Assembly: GCA_038257155.1 (NCBI GenBank)
Contig: JBBSJP010000016.1
Coordinates: forward strand, 1 to 64,000
DNA: 64,000 nucleotides
Source of the DNA: JANJTY01 sp038257155
Lineage (GTDB): Bacteria; Pseudomonadota; Gammaproteobacteria; Xanthomonadales; Xanthomonadaceae
Direction of reading: 5' to 3'
Shown: positions 1 through 8,170 of the stretch, in pieces
Layout: each line of letters opens with the position of its first letter
Numbering within the stretch: position 1 is the first letter of the stretch
Translations under genes and position numbers: made by a program
Notes under the pieces: generated by a model
Databases searched by the model: none
What the model saw: the letters and a program-made list of their open reading frames with translations, nothing else
Told to the model about the DNA's origin: nothing

Positions 1-30
1 AAAAACAAAACCCCGGCGGACCGAGGTTTT
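1..30 (-). terminator. Intrinsic terminator of tRNA-Gly
   Basis: Read on the minus strand, this stretch forms a 10-bp stem (AAAACCTCGG pairing with CCGGGGTTTT, one G-U pair) with a 4-nt loop, followed by GTTTTT. It lies about 12 nt downstream of the encoded CCA end of the tRNA, where a Rho-independent terminator is expected. Confidence 0.85.
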
Positions 31-41
31 ATCCTTGAAGC

Positions 42-117
<76 letters not shown>

Positions 118-129
118 GTGAGGCCGGCC

Positions 130-157
130 ATATTAGCGTCTTGGCTGCTGGTGTCAA
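130..157 (-). promoter_or_regulatory. Sigma-70 promoter of tRNA-Gly
   Basis: On the minus strand TTGACA (152-157) is followed after 16 bp by TAATAT (130-135). These are near-perfect -35 and -10 boxes. The expected transcription start is around 123, giving a leader of only a few nucleotides before the tRNA 5' end at 117. Confidence 0.8.
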
Positions 158-187
158 TAGCGTGGGGCGGGATCTTCATCAACAAAG

Positions 188-296
188 CAGCAGCCGCGCG
201 GGTGCGCGGCCCTCCAACAGCGCGGCTCTGGCTTGGGGAGGGCGCTGCTCCTGCGGCGCTGCTTTTCAGCAGCCGCGCGCGAGTGCGGTCCTCCCA
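188..296. repeat. Pair of imperfect direct repeats
   Basis: Two GC-rich stretches in the spacer between the tRNA promoter and the dapB 3' end share the pattern GCAGCCGCGCG...GTGCG...CCTCC (about 188-214 and 267-296). No gene was seen here. They could be remnants of a dispersed intergenic repeat, but only two copies are visible. Confidence 0.35.
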
Positions 297-316
297 GATC
301 AAGCGCAATGCTCCCG

Positions 317-1033
317 CTAAAGCAACAGCTCGCCAATCGAGTAGCGGCCGGGAATCTGTCCGGCCAGTCGCACGGCGGCCTCCAGCGCGCCGCGCGCGAA
401 GACGGCGCGGTCGGTTGCCTGGTGCGACAGTTCGAGCCGCTCTCCTGCGCCGGTGAACTGCACCACGTGCTCGCCGACGATGTCGCCGGCGCGCAGGCTG
501 TGCATGATCGGGCCTTCGCCACGCTGCGACTCGATCACCTGGCCCAGATGCAAGGCCGTGCCTGACGGCGCGTCGAGCTTGCGTGCGTGGTGCGTCTCGA
601 TCAGATCGCAATCCCAGCCATGCAACATCGCGGCACTGCGACGCACCAGCTCGGTGAGTACCGCAACCCCAAGACTGAAGTTGGCGGCCCACAACAACGG
701 TATGCGTTGCGCCGCGCTATCGAACGCAGCCCAATGGAAATCATCCAGGCCTGTGCTGCCCGATACCAGGGCACAGCGGCGTCGCAGGCAGAATTCCAGC
801 GCCGCTTCGGTGCCGGCCGGGCGGCTGAAATCGATCACGACATCGACCTCGCCCACATCGTTCACATCCCTCACGCTGACGCGCTGTGCTGCATGCAATC
901 CGGGCGCCGGAAGCGCGCGCGATGAAACCCCAGCCACCAACTCGCAGCGCGCATCGGCATCGATCAGGGGCAGCAGTTGCTGCCCCATGCGTCCGGTTGC
1001 GCCGAACAACAGAATCCGTGTGCTATTGGCCAT
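317..1033 (-). CDS. dapB: 4-hydroxy-tetrahydrodipicolinate reductase
   Basis: DapB reduces 4-hydroxy-tetrahydrodipicolinate to tetrahydrodipicolinate with NAD(P)H in the cytoplasmic lysine/diaminopimelate pathway. The 238-residue protein starts with a Rossmann glycine motif (GATGRMGQ, about residues 11-18). It carries the family signature ETHHARKLDAPSGTA in its second half, including the catalytic His and Lys. The length matches the short DapB of Xanthomonas-type bacteria rather than the roughly 270 residues of E. coli. It lies 58 nt downstream of hutF on the same strand and may be the last gene of the ispG-hutF-dapB run. dapE and dapD of the same pathway are at the other end of the window. 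Confidence 0.95.
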   Translation of the reverse strand: MANSTRILLFGATGRMGQQLLPLIDADARCELVAGVSSRALPAPGLHAAQRVSVRDVNDVGEVDVVIDFSRPAGTEAALEFCLRRRCALVSGSTGLDDFHWAAFDSAAQRIPLLWAANFSLGVAVLTELVRRSAAMLHGWDCDLIETHHARKLDAPSGTALHLGQVIESQRGEGPIMHSLRAGDIVGEHVVQFTGAGERLELSHQATDRAVFARGALEAAVRLAGQIPGRYSIGELLL

Positions 1034-1091
1034 AACGCGAGCCTAATGCCTCGGGCGCGGGATCGCCAGCGTCCGGCCCGGCCAGCCCGGC

Positions 1092-2492
1092 TCAGGTGAA
1101 CATGCTTGCCAGCTGGACGCGGTAACGCTGCGCTACCGATTCGCGCAAGTTGTGCCGGCCCTGCTCGACCAGACGGCAGCCAGCAACGTAGACCTCTTTC
1201 ACGCAGGGGCGCTGGGAGGCGAACAGCCAGCCATCCAGCAGCATGTCCTGCGGCAGGCCAGCGAACTCCAGCGCATCGCCGTCAAGCACAACCCAGTCGG
1301 CGCGCTGACCCGCAGCGATTTCGCCCAGCACGACCCCGCTTGAACTAGCAGCCGATGCCATGCAGGACTGCAACAGACCCATGGCGGTGCTGGGATGCTG
1401 CGCCGTGGCACCAAGGTTGCGGGCGCGATGCAGCAGACGTTGGCCATACTCTAGCCAACGCAGCTCCTCCACAGGTGACACTGACACGTGGCTGTCCGAG
1501 CCAATCCCCCAGCGCCCGCCAGCAACCTGGTATTCGGGCAGGGGAAAGAATCCGTCGCCAAGATTGCCCTCGGTGGTGGGGCATAGCGCTACCACCGCTC
1601 CACTGCGCGCCAGCGCGTCGCGCTCATCGGCAAGCAGATGGGTCGCGTGGACCAGGGTCCAGTTCGGACCGACCGGAAAATTCTGCAACAGCCATTGCAC
1701 GGGACGCGCACCCCGCAGTGCCAGACACTCGTCCACTTCGCCCGTCTGTTCTGCGATGTGGATATGAATTGGCATGCCCGGATCGTCGGCCAGGTCATGC
1801 AACACCTCGCGCATCGCGCTTTCGTCAACCGCCCTCAGGCTGTGAAAGGCGATACCGATGCGCAGACTGTCATCCTGCTGCGTCCGCAGGCTTCGCACCA
1901 GGCGAATGTAGGCATCGGTGTCGTGACGAAAACGCAGCTGGCGCGGAGCCAGCGCGCGTCCATCGAAGCCGCCGCGCTGATACAGGGTCGGCAGCAGGGT
2001 CAGGCCGATACCAACTTCGCGCGCGGCGGCGATCAGCGCCTGCGACATGGTCGCCGGGTCGGCATAAGGCCGGCCGTCGACATCGTGGTGCAGGTAGTGA
2101 AACTCGCAGACCCGCGTGTAACCGGCCTCGAGCATTTCCACATAGAGCTGAGCGGCGATCGCATGCAGTGCATCGGGAGAAACCCGCGCTGCCAGCGCAT
2201 ACATGGTCTCGCGCCAGGTCCAGAAACTGTCCGCGCCCGGTCCACGTCGTTCGGCACGTCCGGCCATGGCGCGCTGGAATGCGTGCGAATGCAGGTTGGC
2301 GATGCCCGGCAGCACCCAGCCATCCAGACGCGTGGCGTAATCCGGGCGCGCCAGGGTCGCACGCAAGCGCCCGGCTTCGCCCACACCGAGGTCCACGTCG
2401 GCATGCCAGGCTCCGTCCACCCAGGCCTGCGCGGCGATGAAGTGGCGCGGCGTCCCCGCAACCGAATCAGCCGGCGTAGCGCTGTGCGACAT
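1092..2492 (-). CDS. hutF: Formimidoylglutamate deiminase
   Basis: HutF hydrolyses N-formimidoyl-L-glutamate to N-formylglutamate and ammonia in the five-step histidine degradation route. The 466-residue protein is an amidohydrolase-superfamily member. The metal-binding HSH is at residues 68-70 in NLHSHAFQRAMAG, further metal-ligand His residues lie around HIHIAEQ and LVHATHL, and GSDSHVSVSP carries the late Asp. The context FQRAMAG and DSFWTWRE is typical of HutF rather than of guanine deaminase. The ATG start lies 26 nt inside the ispG 3' end, which implies translational coupling. No other hut gene is in the window, so the rest of the pathway must be elsewhere or absent. Confidence 0.9.
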   Translation of the reverse strand: MSHSATPADSVAGTPRHFIAAQAWVDGAWHADVDLGVGEAGRLRATLARPDYATRLDGWVLPGIANLHSHAFQRAMAGRAERRGPGADSFWTWRETMYALAARVSPDALHAIAAQLYVEMLEAGYTRVCEFHYLHHDVDGRPYADPATMSQALIAAAREVGIGLTLLPTLYQRGGFDGRALAPRQLRFRHDTDAYIRLVRSLRTQQDDSLRIGIAFHSLRAVDESAMREVLHDLADDPGMPIHIHIAEQTGEVDECLALRGARPVQWLLQNFPVGPNWTLVHATHLLADERDALARSGAVVALCPTTEGNLGDGFFPLPEYQVAGGRWGIGSDSHVSVSPVEELRWLEYGQRLLHRARNLGATAQHPSTAMGLLQSCMASAASSSGVVLGEIAAGQRADWVVLDGDALEFAGLPQDMLLDGWLFASQRPCVKEVYVAGCRLVEQGRHNLRESVAQRYRVQLASMFT

Positions 2493-3708
2493 AGCGGTCG
2501 ATCACTCCGAGGAACTCCTGCGCGATGTTTTCGCCGCGCAGGGTCATGGCCTTCTGCCCGTCGATGAAGACCGGCGCGGATGGCGCCTCGCCAGTGCCGG
2601 GCAGGGAAATGCCGATGTCGGCATGACGACTTTCACCGGGGCCGTTCACCACGCAGCCCATCACCGCCAGGGAGAGGTTCTCGACCCCGGGATATTTCAG
2701 CTTCCACGCCGGCATGCTGGCGCGTACGTGCTGGGTAACCGATTGCGCCAGCTCCTGGAAGAAGCTGCTGGTGGTGCGACCGCAGCCGGGACAGGCAGTA
2801 ACCATCGGGGTGAAGGCGCGCAGGCCCATGGTCTGCAGCAGTTCCTGCGCCACGATCACTTCCTGGGTGCGCGACGCACCCGGCTCGGGGGTCAACGAAA
2901 TGCGGATGGTGTCGCCGATGCCTTCCTGCAACAGCACCGCCAAGGCCGCCGTCGAGGCCACGATGCCCTTGCTGCCCATACCGGCCTCGGTCAGACCCAG
3001 GTGCAGGGCATGGTCGCTGCGCGCAGCAAGACTGCGATACACCGCGATCAGATCCTGAACCCCGCTGACCTTGGCACTAAGCAGGATGCGATCCCGTGCC
3101 ATGCCCAGTTCCACCGCGCGCGCCGCCGACTCCAGGGCCGAGACCACCAGCGCTTCGCGCAGCACGTGCGCGGCCTCCCAGGGCTCGGCACGGGCGGCGT
3201 TCTCGTCCATCAGACGGGTCGCAAGACCCTGGTCAAGCGAGCCCCAGTTGACCCCGATACGCACCGGCTTGGCGTAGCGCAGCGCGGTCTCGATGATGGC
3301 GGAGAACTGACTGTCTTTCTTCTTGCCGAAGCCGACGTTGCCCGGATTGATGCGGTACTTGGCCAGCGCCTCCGCGCAGGCGGGTTCGGCGCTGAGCAAC
3401 TGGTGGCCGTTGTAGTGGAAGTCACCGACGATGGGTACGTGCACGCCCATCATGGCGAGGCGCTCGACGATCTGCGGCACCGCTGCCGCCGCTTCGAGCG
3501 TGTTGACCGTCACCCGCACCAGCTCGGAGCCGGCCCGCCACAGTTCGGCTACCTGCTGGGTGGTGGCCTTGATGTCGGCGGTGTCGGTATTGGTCATCGA
3601 CTGGACGACGATGGGCGCATCGCCACCCACCGTCACCGAACCAATCCGAACCGGTATCGAGATACGGCGCGCAGCTGCCTGCGCTGAAACCATGCCCGAG
3701 TTGCTCAT
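2467..3708 (-). CDS. ispG: (E)-4-hydroxy-3-methylbut-2-enyl-diphosphate synthase
   Basis: IspG (GcpE) is the [4Fe-4S] enzyme that makes HMBPP from MEcPP in the MEP isoprenoid pathway. The 413-residue protein has the N-terminal TIM barrel (IVVQSMTNTDTAD, then NPGNVG) and the C-terminal cluster domain with ACPGCGRTT and a later Cys in VMGCVVNGPGE. The start was placed at the ATG that overlaps the upstream stop as ATGA. A longer open frame upstream only overlaps the PilZ-like gene and has no IspG similarity. The frame ends inside the hutF start. The gene therefore appears to be the middle of a translationally coupled trio. Confidence 0.95.
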   Translation of the reverse strand: MSNSGMVSAQAAARRISIPVRIGSVTVGGDAPIVVQSMTNTDTADIKATTQQVAELWRAGSELVRVTVNTLEAAAAVPQIVERLAMMGVHVPIVGDFHYNGHQLLSAEPACAEALAKYRINPGNVGFGKKKDSQFSAIIETALRYAKPVRIGVNWGSLDQGLATRLMDENAARAEPWEAAHVLREALVVSALESAARAVELGMARDRILLSAKVSGVQDLIAVYRSLAARSDHALHLGLTEAGMGSKGIVASTAALAVLLQEGIGDTIRISLTPEPGASRTQEVIVAQELLQTMGLRAFTPMVTACPGCGRTTSSFFQELAQSVTQHVRASMPAWKLKYPGVENLSLAVMGCVVNGPGESRHADIGISLPGTGEAPSAPVFIDGQKAMTLRGENIAQEFLGVIDRYVAQRYAG

Positions 3709-5366
3709 TGCAGGTTGACGCGGGTGGCGTTGAGCAACAGATAGTCGCCCGCGTTCTCCAGCAGGTTGACGGCTCCAAGCCGCTCGATCCTGGGTTCGGG
3801 ATGCTCCAGGCCGATCGGCTCGTTCATCCCGCTGACCTCCAGCTGCAGGGCATCGACGTCCAGCACGCTGGGTGCTACGAAGCACTCAGCGTGCACATCG
3901 GCGGGTCGCAAGGGTTGGATCTGGATACCGCGCAGCGGCGCTCGTGTCGCGCCGGTGATGTCGATGCTGCGCAGGCCCACGGCCTCGGCGCGTCGGGCAA
4001 GCAGTTCGATACCGGCATCAACGCTGCCATTGTGGTTGTAGCGCAGCCAGCGGATCACGCCGACCATCCAGGTGCGCAATTCGGGATCCGCAGCCGGCGA
4101 CAAGCCGACCAGCTCGCCGACCCGCGCACGAACACCGACTTCCTTTGCCCAGGTGAGGCGGTAACCGCCCAGACTCTGGTCCAGTACCGTGGCGGGCAGG
4201 AGCGGCGAACGCCCCATCTCGCTTCCGCCATGCGCCCAGGCTGCGCGCTCGCCATCGCCACTCTGGTTGGCATTGACCCGCAGGCTGCGCAGGAATGAAT
4301 CGAAATCGATGCCACCGCACAGGTGGTAATGCAGGCCGGAAAGGCCGATGACGGTATCCAGGCGATGCCCGGCGCCGAGTCGCGAATGCGAGCGCTCCGA
4401 GGCATGCCCCCAACCTTGGCGAAGCTTGCGGGCGATCTCCACGCTGATGCGGATCGGCTTGCCGCCACGGAACTTCAGATCGATATCGCCCACCAGGGTG
4501 GTTGAAAGCCCCACATCCACGGCGTGGCGCAACGCACCGATGTCGAACCAGTAGATTCCACCGGCCGTTTCGCGCTCTTCACTGACATGGCCCGGGCCGC
4601 TGTCATCGACGTAGGGCACGGCGATGGCATCTTCACCGTGGCTCGCGCTCAAGGGCGGGCAATGCAGGGCCATCTTGTAGGTGATGGCCCAGATCTCGTC
4701 CTGTTCGCGCTGGCTGAAGCGATAGGGATTGGACACTGCCAGCAACAGCGCATGCAAATAGATCTGGCGCGCAGTTGACTTGCGCCCGCCACCCACCGTA
4801 ACCGACTTGGTGTGCACCCCCACGCTCTGGGCAAAATCGTGCACTGAATGCAGGCACTCCCAGATTCCCGGCTCGGCCCCGCGATAGAGGCCATACCCAT
4901 GACGCAGCACGCGCGAACCGAACTCGAGCGAGCGCTGCGCACAGGTCGCAGCGGATCCGCCGCGCAGGAAGGGCACGCGGCCTTCTGGCCAGCAGCATTC
5001 GATCAAGGCAAGGCGATACCCAAGCATCAGTGCGCGGAACAGGTTGGCGATCTGATCGGCCTGTGCGCGCCGCGACTCGGGCAGGGGAAAGCTGCTGTTT
5101 TGCAGTTGCGATGCCAGATAGCCGATACCCTCCATCAGCACCGGGCGCATCAGCTCCATCAGTTGCAGGCGGCGGGTGCCCTCAAGACGCTGAAGCTGCA
5201 GCGCTTCCAGTGCATCGCCCAGCGATCTCAGGGTGGCAGTCTGGTTGGCTCGCGGCAGTGCCTCGACCCAAGCCCTGACGCGTTTCGGGTCGCTCGGAAA
5301 CGAACTCGACTCCGGCGCGCGGCGCAGCGGCAGGTCGGCAGTCAGGCGGCGAAAAGCAGAGTTCAT
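3705..5366 (-). CDS. PilZ-like protein, possible c-di-GMP effector
   Basis: A 553-residue cytoplasmic protein with no signal peptide or membrane segment. The N-terminal two thirds are mainly helical (for example LHSVHDFAQSVGVHTKS and IYLHALLLAVSNPYR). The C-terminal third contains DQSLGGYRLTW, which fits the [D/N]xSxxG signature of PilZ domains. It is followed by the strand pattern VGELVGL...WMVGVIRWLR...DAGIELL expected of a PilZ barrel. A clear RxxxR arm was not identified, so c-di-GMP binding is inference. The ATG at 5366 was chosen over an in-frame TTG 66 nt upstream because the extra residues look like spacer. The stop overlaps the ispG start (ATGA). The gene is divergent from xseA. Confidence 0.6.
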   Translation of the reverse strand: MNSAFRRLTADLPLRRAPESSSFPSDPKRVRAWVEALPRANQTATLRSLGDALEALQLQRLEGTRRLQLMELMRPVLMEGIGYLASQLQNSSFPLPESRRAQADQIANLFRALMLGYRLALIECCWPEGRVPFLRGGSAATCAQRSLEFGSRVLRHGYGLYRGAEPGIWECLHSVHDFAQSVGVHTKSVTVGGGRKSTARQIYLHALLLAVSNPYRFSQREQDEIWAITYKMALHCPPLSASHGEDAIAVPYVDDSGPGHVSEERETAGGIYWFDIGALRHAVDVGLSTTLVGDIDLKFRGGKPIRISVEIARKLRQGWGHASERSHSRLGAGHRLDTVIGLSGLHYHLCGGIDFDSFLRSLRVNANQSGDGERAAWAHGGSEMGRSPLLPATVLDQSLGGYRLTWAKEVGVRARVGELVGLSPAADPELRTWMVGVIRWLRYNHNGSVDAGIELLARRAEAVGLRSIDITGATRAPLRGIQIQPLRPADVHAECFVAPSVLDVDALQLEVSGMNEPIGLEHPEPRIERLGAVNLLENAGDYLLLNATRVNLQ

Positions 5367-5506
5367 GCTGTGGGGACGCGGCGCGTGGCCAAGGACCGCA
5401 TCAGTGTAGTGCCATCCGTGTACTTCTCCCAATCTGCGTGCGATTCCTGGATCGAGGCGCGGCTCGCTCGGCTATGCTTGAGCCTTGAATTCCGTCCATC
5501 TCGCGA

Positions 5507-6874
5507 ATGCCCCTTACTGAACCCGTACTCCACGATAAGGCCGCGCTCTCGCCCAGCCAGCTCAATGCCCTCGCGCGCGAGCTGCTGGAAGGTGCCTTTG
5601 GCCTGGTCTGGGTGGAAGGTGAGATCAGCAACCTTTCGCGCCCTGCGTCGGGCCATCTCTACTTCAGCCTGAAGGATGCACGCGCCCAGGTGCGCTGCGC
5701 GCTGTTCCGTCAGCGCGCCGGCCTGTTGCGCTTCCGACCTGCCGATGGTCAAAAGGTGATCGCGCGGGCGCGTTTGAGCCTTTACGAACCACGCGGCGAC
5801 TATCAGTTGATCGTGGACAGCCTGGAGCCTGCCGGCGAAGGCGCCCTGCGCCAGGCGTTCGAGGCCCTCAAGCTCAAGCTCGACGCAGAAGGCCTGTTCG
5901 CCGCCGAGCGCAAGCGCAGCCTGCCGCGATTTCCGCGCCGCCTGGCCCTGCTCACCTCGCCGCGTGGGGCAGCCGTGCGTGATGTGCTGAGTGTGCTGGC
6001 GCGACGCTTTCCACTGCTGCCGGTGGATGTGGTGCCGATCGCGGTGCAAGGTGAAGGCGCCGCGGCAGAGGCGATCGCGGCGTTGCGTGCGGTGAACCGC
6101 GCCGCCCGGCACGATCTGATCCTGCTGACCCGCGGTGGCGGTTCGCTGGAAGATCTGCAGTCCTTCAATGACGAAGCCCTGGCACGAGCCATCGTCGCAT
6201 CGGCAATTCCGGTCATCTCCGCCGTCGGGCACGAGATCGACTTCAGCATCAGCGATTTCGTCGCCGATCTGCGCGCGCCAACACCGTCGGCCGCAGCCGA
6301 ACTGCTGGTGCCCGAACGCGGTGAACTGTTGCGCACACTGGGCCAGCAGCGCATGCGGCTGCAGGCGCACCTGCAGCGCAGCCTGGAGCGAAGCGCCCAG
6401 CGGCTGGATCGCGCCGCGCTGCGCCTGCAAACGGTTTCGCCGGTTCAACATCTGAAGAACGGGCGCGAGCGGCTGCTGCGCGCCGAAGTGCGGCTCGCAA
6501 CGCTGCGCCAGGCAACCCAGCAGCTCGCATTGCGCAGACTGATGACGATCGAGGCACGCCTGCAGGCGCAGCATCCGCGCGCCCGCCTGTCGCGTGCGGC
6601 GGAACGCCTCGCGAGCTCGGGACAGCAGCTGCTTGGTGCCTTGCCGCGCAGCATCGAGCACCGTCGACTGCGACTTGTTGCCTTGGGCCGCGCGCTGAAC
6701 GCAATCAGCCCGCTGGCGACGCTGGGCCGTGGTTACGCATTGCTGCTGGACGGCGAGAGCGGCGAAGTGCTGGGTTCCGTAAGGCAACTTGCCGAAGGGG
6801 CATCCGTCACCGCCCGCCTGCACGATGGCAGTGCTCAGCTGCGCGTACTCGGCGCTGACAAGTCGGCCGACTGA
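5507..6874 (+). CDS. xseA: Exodeoxyribonuclease VII large subunit
   Basis: XseA is the catalytic large subunit of exonuclease VII, which degrades single-stranded DNA from both ends with XseB. The 455-residue length is normal. An N-terminal OB-fold (LVWVEGEISNLSRPASGHLYFSLKD split over residues about 32-58) is followed by the catalytic core with LTSPRGAAVRD and LTRGGGSLEDLQSFNDE. A long helical coiled-coil region (about 270-390) follows and a short C-terminal beta segment with LGRGYALL. xseB is not adjacent. The gene stands alone on the plus strand between divergent PilZ-like and convergent rsxB genes. Confidence 0.95.
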   Translation: MPLTEPVLHDKAALSPSQLNALARELLEGAFGLVWVEGEISNLSRPASGHLYFSLKDARAQVRCALFRQRAGLLRFRPADGQKVIARARLSLYEPRGDYQLIVDSLEPAGEGALRQAFEALKLKLDAEGLFAAERKRSLPRFPRRLALLTSPRGAAVRDVLSVLARRFPLLPVDVVPIAVQGEGAAAEAIAALRAVNRAARHDLILLTRGGGSLEDLQSFNDEALARAIVASAIPVISAVGHEIDFSISDFVADLRAPTPSAAAELLVPERGELLRTLGQQRMRLQAHLQRSLERSAQRLDRAALRLQTVSPVQHLKNGRERLLRAEVRLATLRQATQQLALRRLMTIEARLQAQHPRARLSRAAERLASSGQQLLGALPRSIEHRRLRLVALGRALNAISPLATLGRGYALLLDGESGEVLGSVRQLAEGASVTARLHDGSAQLRVLGADKSAD

Positions 6875-6893
6875 TCTACCAGACCGACGGCGT

Positions 6894-7445
6894 TCAGCGC
6901 GTCAGCAGTTGCAAAGGAATCCCTGGTCGTGGCGGCCGCCAGGCGGCAAGGCCGGACTTCGCGGGCAGCAGCTCGATGCAATCCACTGGACAGGGCGGCA
7001 GGCACAGTTCGCAGCCGGTGCAAAGTTCGGCTATCACGGTGTGCATCAGTTTGGGCGCGCCGACGATGGCATCCACCGGACAGGCCTGGATGCATTTGGT
7101 GCAGCCAATACAGTCCTCCTCGATGATCAGGGCGACGAGCGGCGCTTTCTCGACACCGTGCTCGGCGCTCAATGGCTTGGGCTCGCGCCCCAACAGTTCC
7201 GCCAGCGCGCGGATGCCGGATTCGCCGCCGGGCGGGCACTGGTTGATGTCAGCGGACTCGGCGGCGATGGCTTCGGCATAGGGGCGGCAGCCGGGAAAGC
7301 CGCACTGGCCGCACTGGGTCTGTGGCAGCAGGGCCTCGATCTGTTCGACGATCGGATCGCCTTGAACGCGTAGACGCGAGGCCGCCCAACCCAGCAGGGC
7401 ACCCAGCGCCAGACCAAGACCCAGCAGCGCCAGCAGCGCGCTCAC
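6894..7445 (-). CDS. rsxB: Rsx/Rnf complex ferredoxin subunit B
   Basis: RsxB/RnfB is the Fe-S subunit that carries electrons in the membrane-bound Rnf-type ion-pumping or SoxR-reducing complex. The 183-residue protein has an N-terminal membrane anchor (residues about 2-24) and a four-Cys [4Fe-4S] domain with CGQCGFPGC. It also has two bacterial ferredoxin motifs, CIGCTKCIQACP and CTGCELCLPPCP. The GTG start at 7445 overlaps the rsxA stop (GTGA). A longer open frame upstream in the same phase is only the rsxA region read out of frame. The rsxC, D, G and E genes do not follow; xseA is convergent directly downstream. Confidence 0.9.
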   Translation of the reverse strand: MSALLALLGLGLALGALLGWAASRLRVQGDPIVEQIEALLPQTQCGQCGFPGCRPYAEAIAAESADINQCPPGGESGIRALAELLGREPKPLSAEHGVEKAPLVALIIEEDCIGCTKCIQACPVDAIVGAPKLMHTVIAELCTGCELCLPPCPVDCIELLPAKSGLAAWRPPRPGIPLQLLTR

Positions 7446-8026
7446 GCGGACTGCGCCATGCCGGCGAATCCCATGAAAGCCAGCGCCATCAGTCCGGCGG
7501 TGAGCAAGGCGATGGGCGCGCCCTTGAAACTCTCGGGAACATCGGCCAGCTCGAGGCGCTCGCGCATCGCCGCGAACATCACCAGCACCAGACCGAAGCC
7601 CAGCGCAGCCCCGAAGCCGAACAGCATCGCCTCGAACAGGCTGTGGCGCGCCTGAGCATTCAACAGGGCCACGCCGAGCACGGCGCAGTTGGTGGTGATC
7701 AAGGGCAGGAACAGGCCGAGCACGCGATAAAGACGCGGGCTCTGGCGCTTCATCACCACTTCGGAAAACTGCACCACCGCCGCGATGACGAGAATGAAGG
7801 CGAGGGTGCGCAGGTAACCCAGATCGAGCGGATCGAGCAGCCAATGCTGCACCAGCCAGGACAGCCCGGCCGACAGGGTCAGCACGAATCCAGTCGCGAG
7901 CGCCAGCCCGTAGGCAGAATCCAGTCGCCGTGAAACGCCCATGAAGGGGCACAGGCCGAGGAACTTCACCAACACGAAGTTGTTGACCAACACGGCGCCG
8001 AGCAGCAGGAGGAAAGTGTCTTGCAT
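7442..8026 (-). CDS. rsxA: Rsx/Rnf complex membrane subunit A
   Basis: RsxA/RnfA is an integral inner-membrane subunit of the Rnf-type electron transport complex. The 194-residue protein is almost entirely hydrophobic with about six membrane segments. It carries the family landmarks VNNFVLVKFLGLCPFMGVS near the N terminus and ITTNCAVLGVALL in the middle. The ATG at 8026 was chosen because the family starts a few residues before LLLLGAVLVNNFVL; an upstream extension would run into a repeat. The end overlaps rsxB by 4 nt, so the two are translationally coupled. Upstream lie three REP-like palindromes and then metG. Confidence 0.9.
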   Translation of the reverse strand: MQDTFLLLLGAVLVNNFVLVKFLGLCPFMGVSRRLDSAYGLALATGFVLTLSAGLSWLVQHWLLDPLDLGYLRTLAFILVIAAVVQFSEVVMKRQSPRLYRVLGLFLPLITTNCAVLGVALLNAQARHSLFEAMLFGFGAALGFGLVLVMFAAMRERLELADVPESFKGAPIALLTAGLMALAFMGFAGMAQSA

Positions 8027-8057
8027 CCGGTCAGATTCCCGGACGCGACCGCTTTCG

Positions 8058-8170
8058 TAGGGTGCGCCTTGGCGCACCGTAGGCGTACATGGAACCATCC
8101 GGCAACGGTGCGCCAAGGCGCACCCTACGCATGTTCATCGCTTGGCAACGGTGCGCCAAGGCGCACCCTA
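8058..8170. repeat. Three REP-like palindromes, rsxA-metG spacer
   Basis: The near-palindrome GGTGCGCCAAGGCGCACC, preceded by CGGTG or followed by CTA, occurs three times (about 8058-8081 inverted, 8106-8128 and 8149-8170 direct). Copies 2 and 3 share a longer identical stretch starting with GGCAAC. The last copy ends in CTA, which is the TAG stop codon of metG on the minus strand. The arrangement resembles a REP/BIME cluster. Confidence 0.75.

Noticed and set aside
1355..2440. Long plus-strand open frame opposite hutF
   Set aside because: An Arg/Pro/Ala-rich reading of the antisense strand, as is common in GC-rich genomes; hutF on the other strand has full family motifs.
6894..7952. A 352-residue frame joining part of rsxA with rsxB
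   Set aside because: Its N-terminal half is rsxA read out of frame; the GTG at 7445 overlapping the rsxA stop gives the normal RsxB length.
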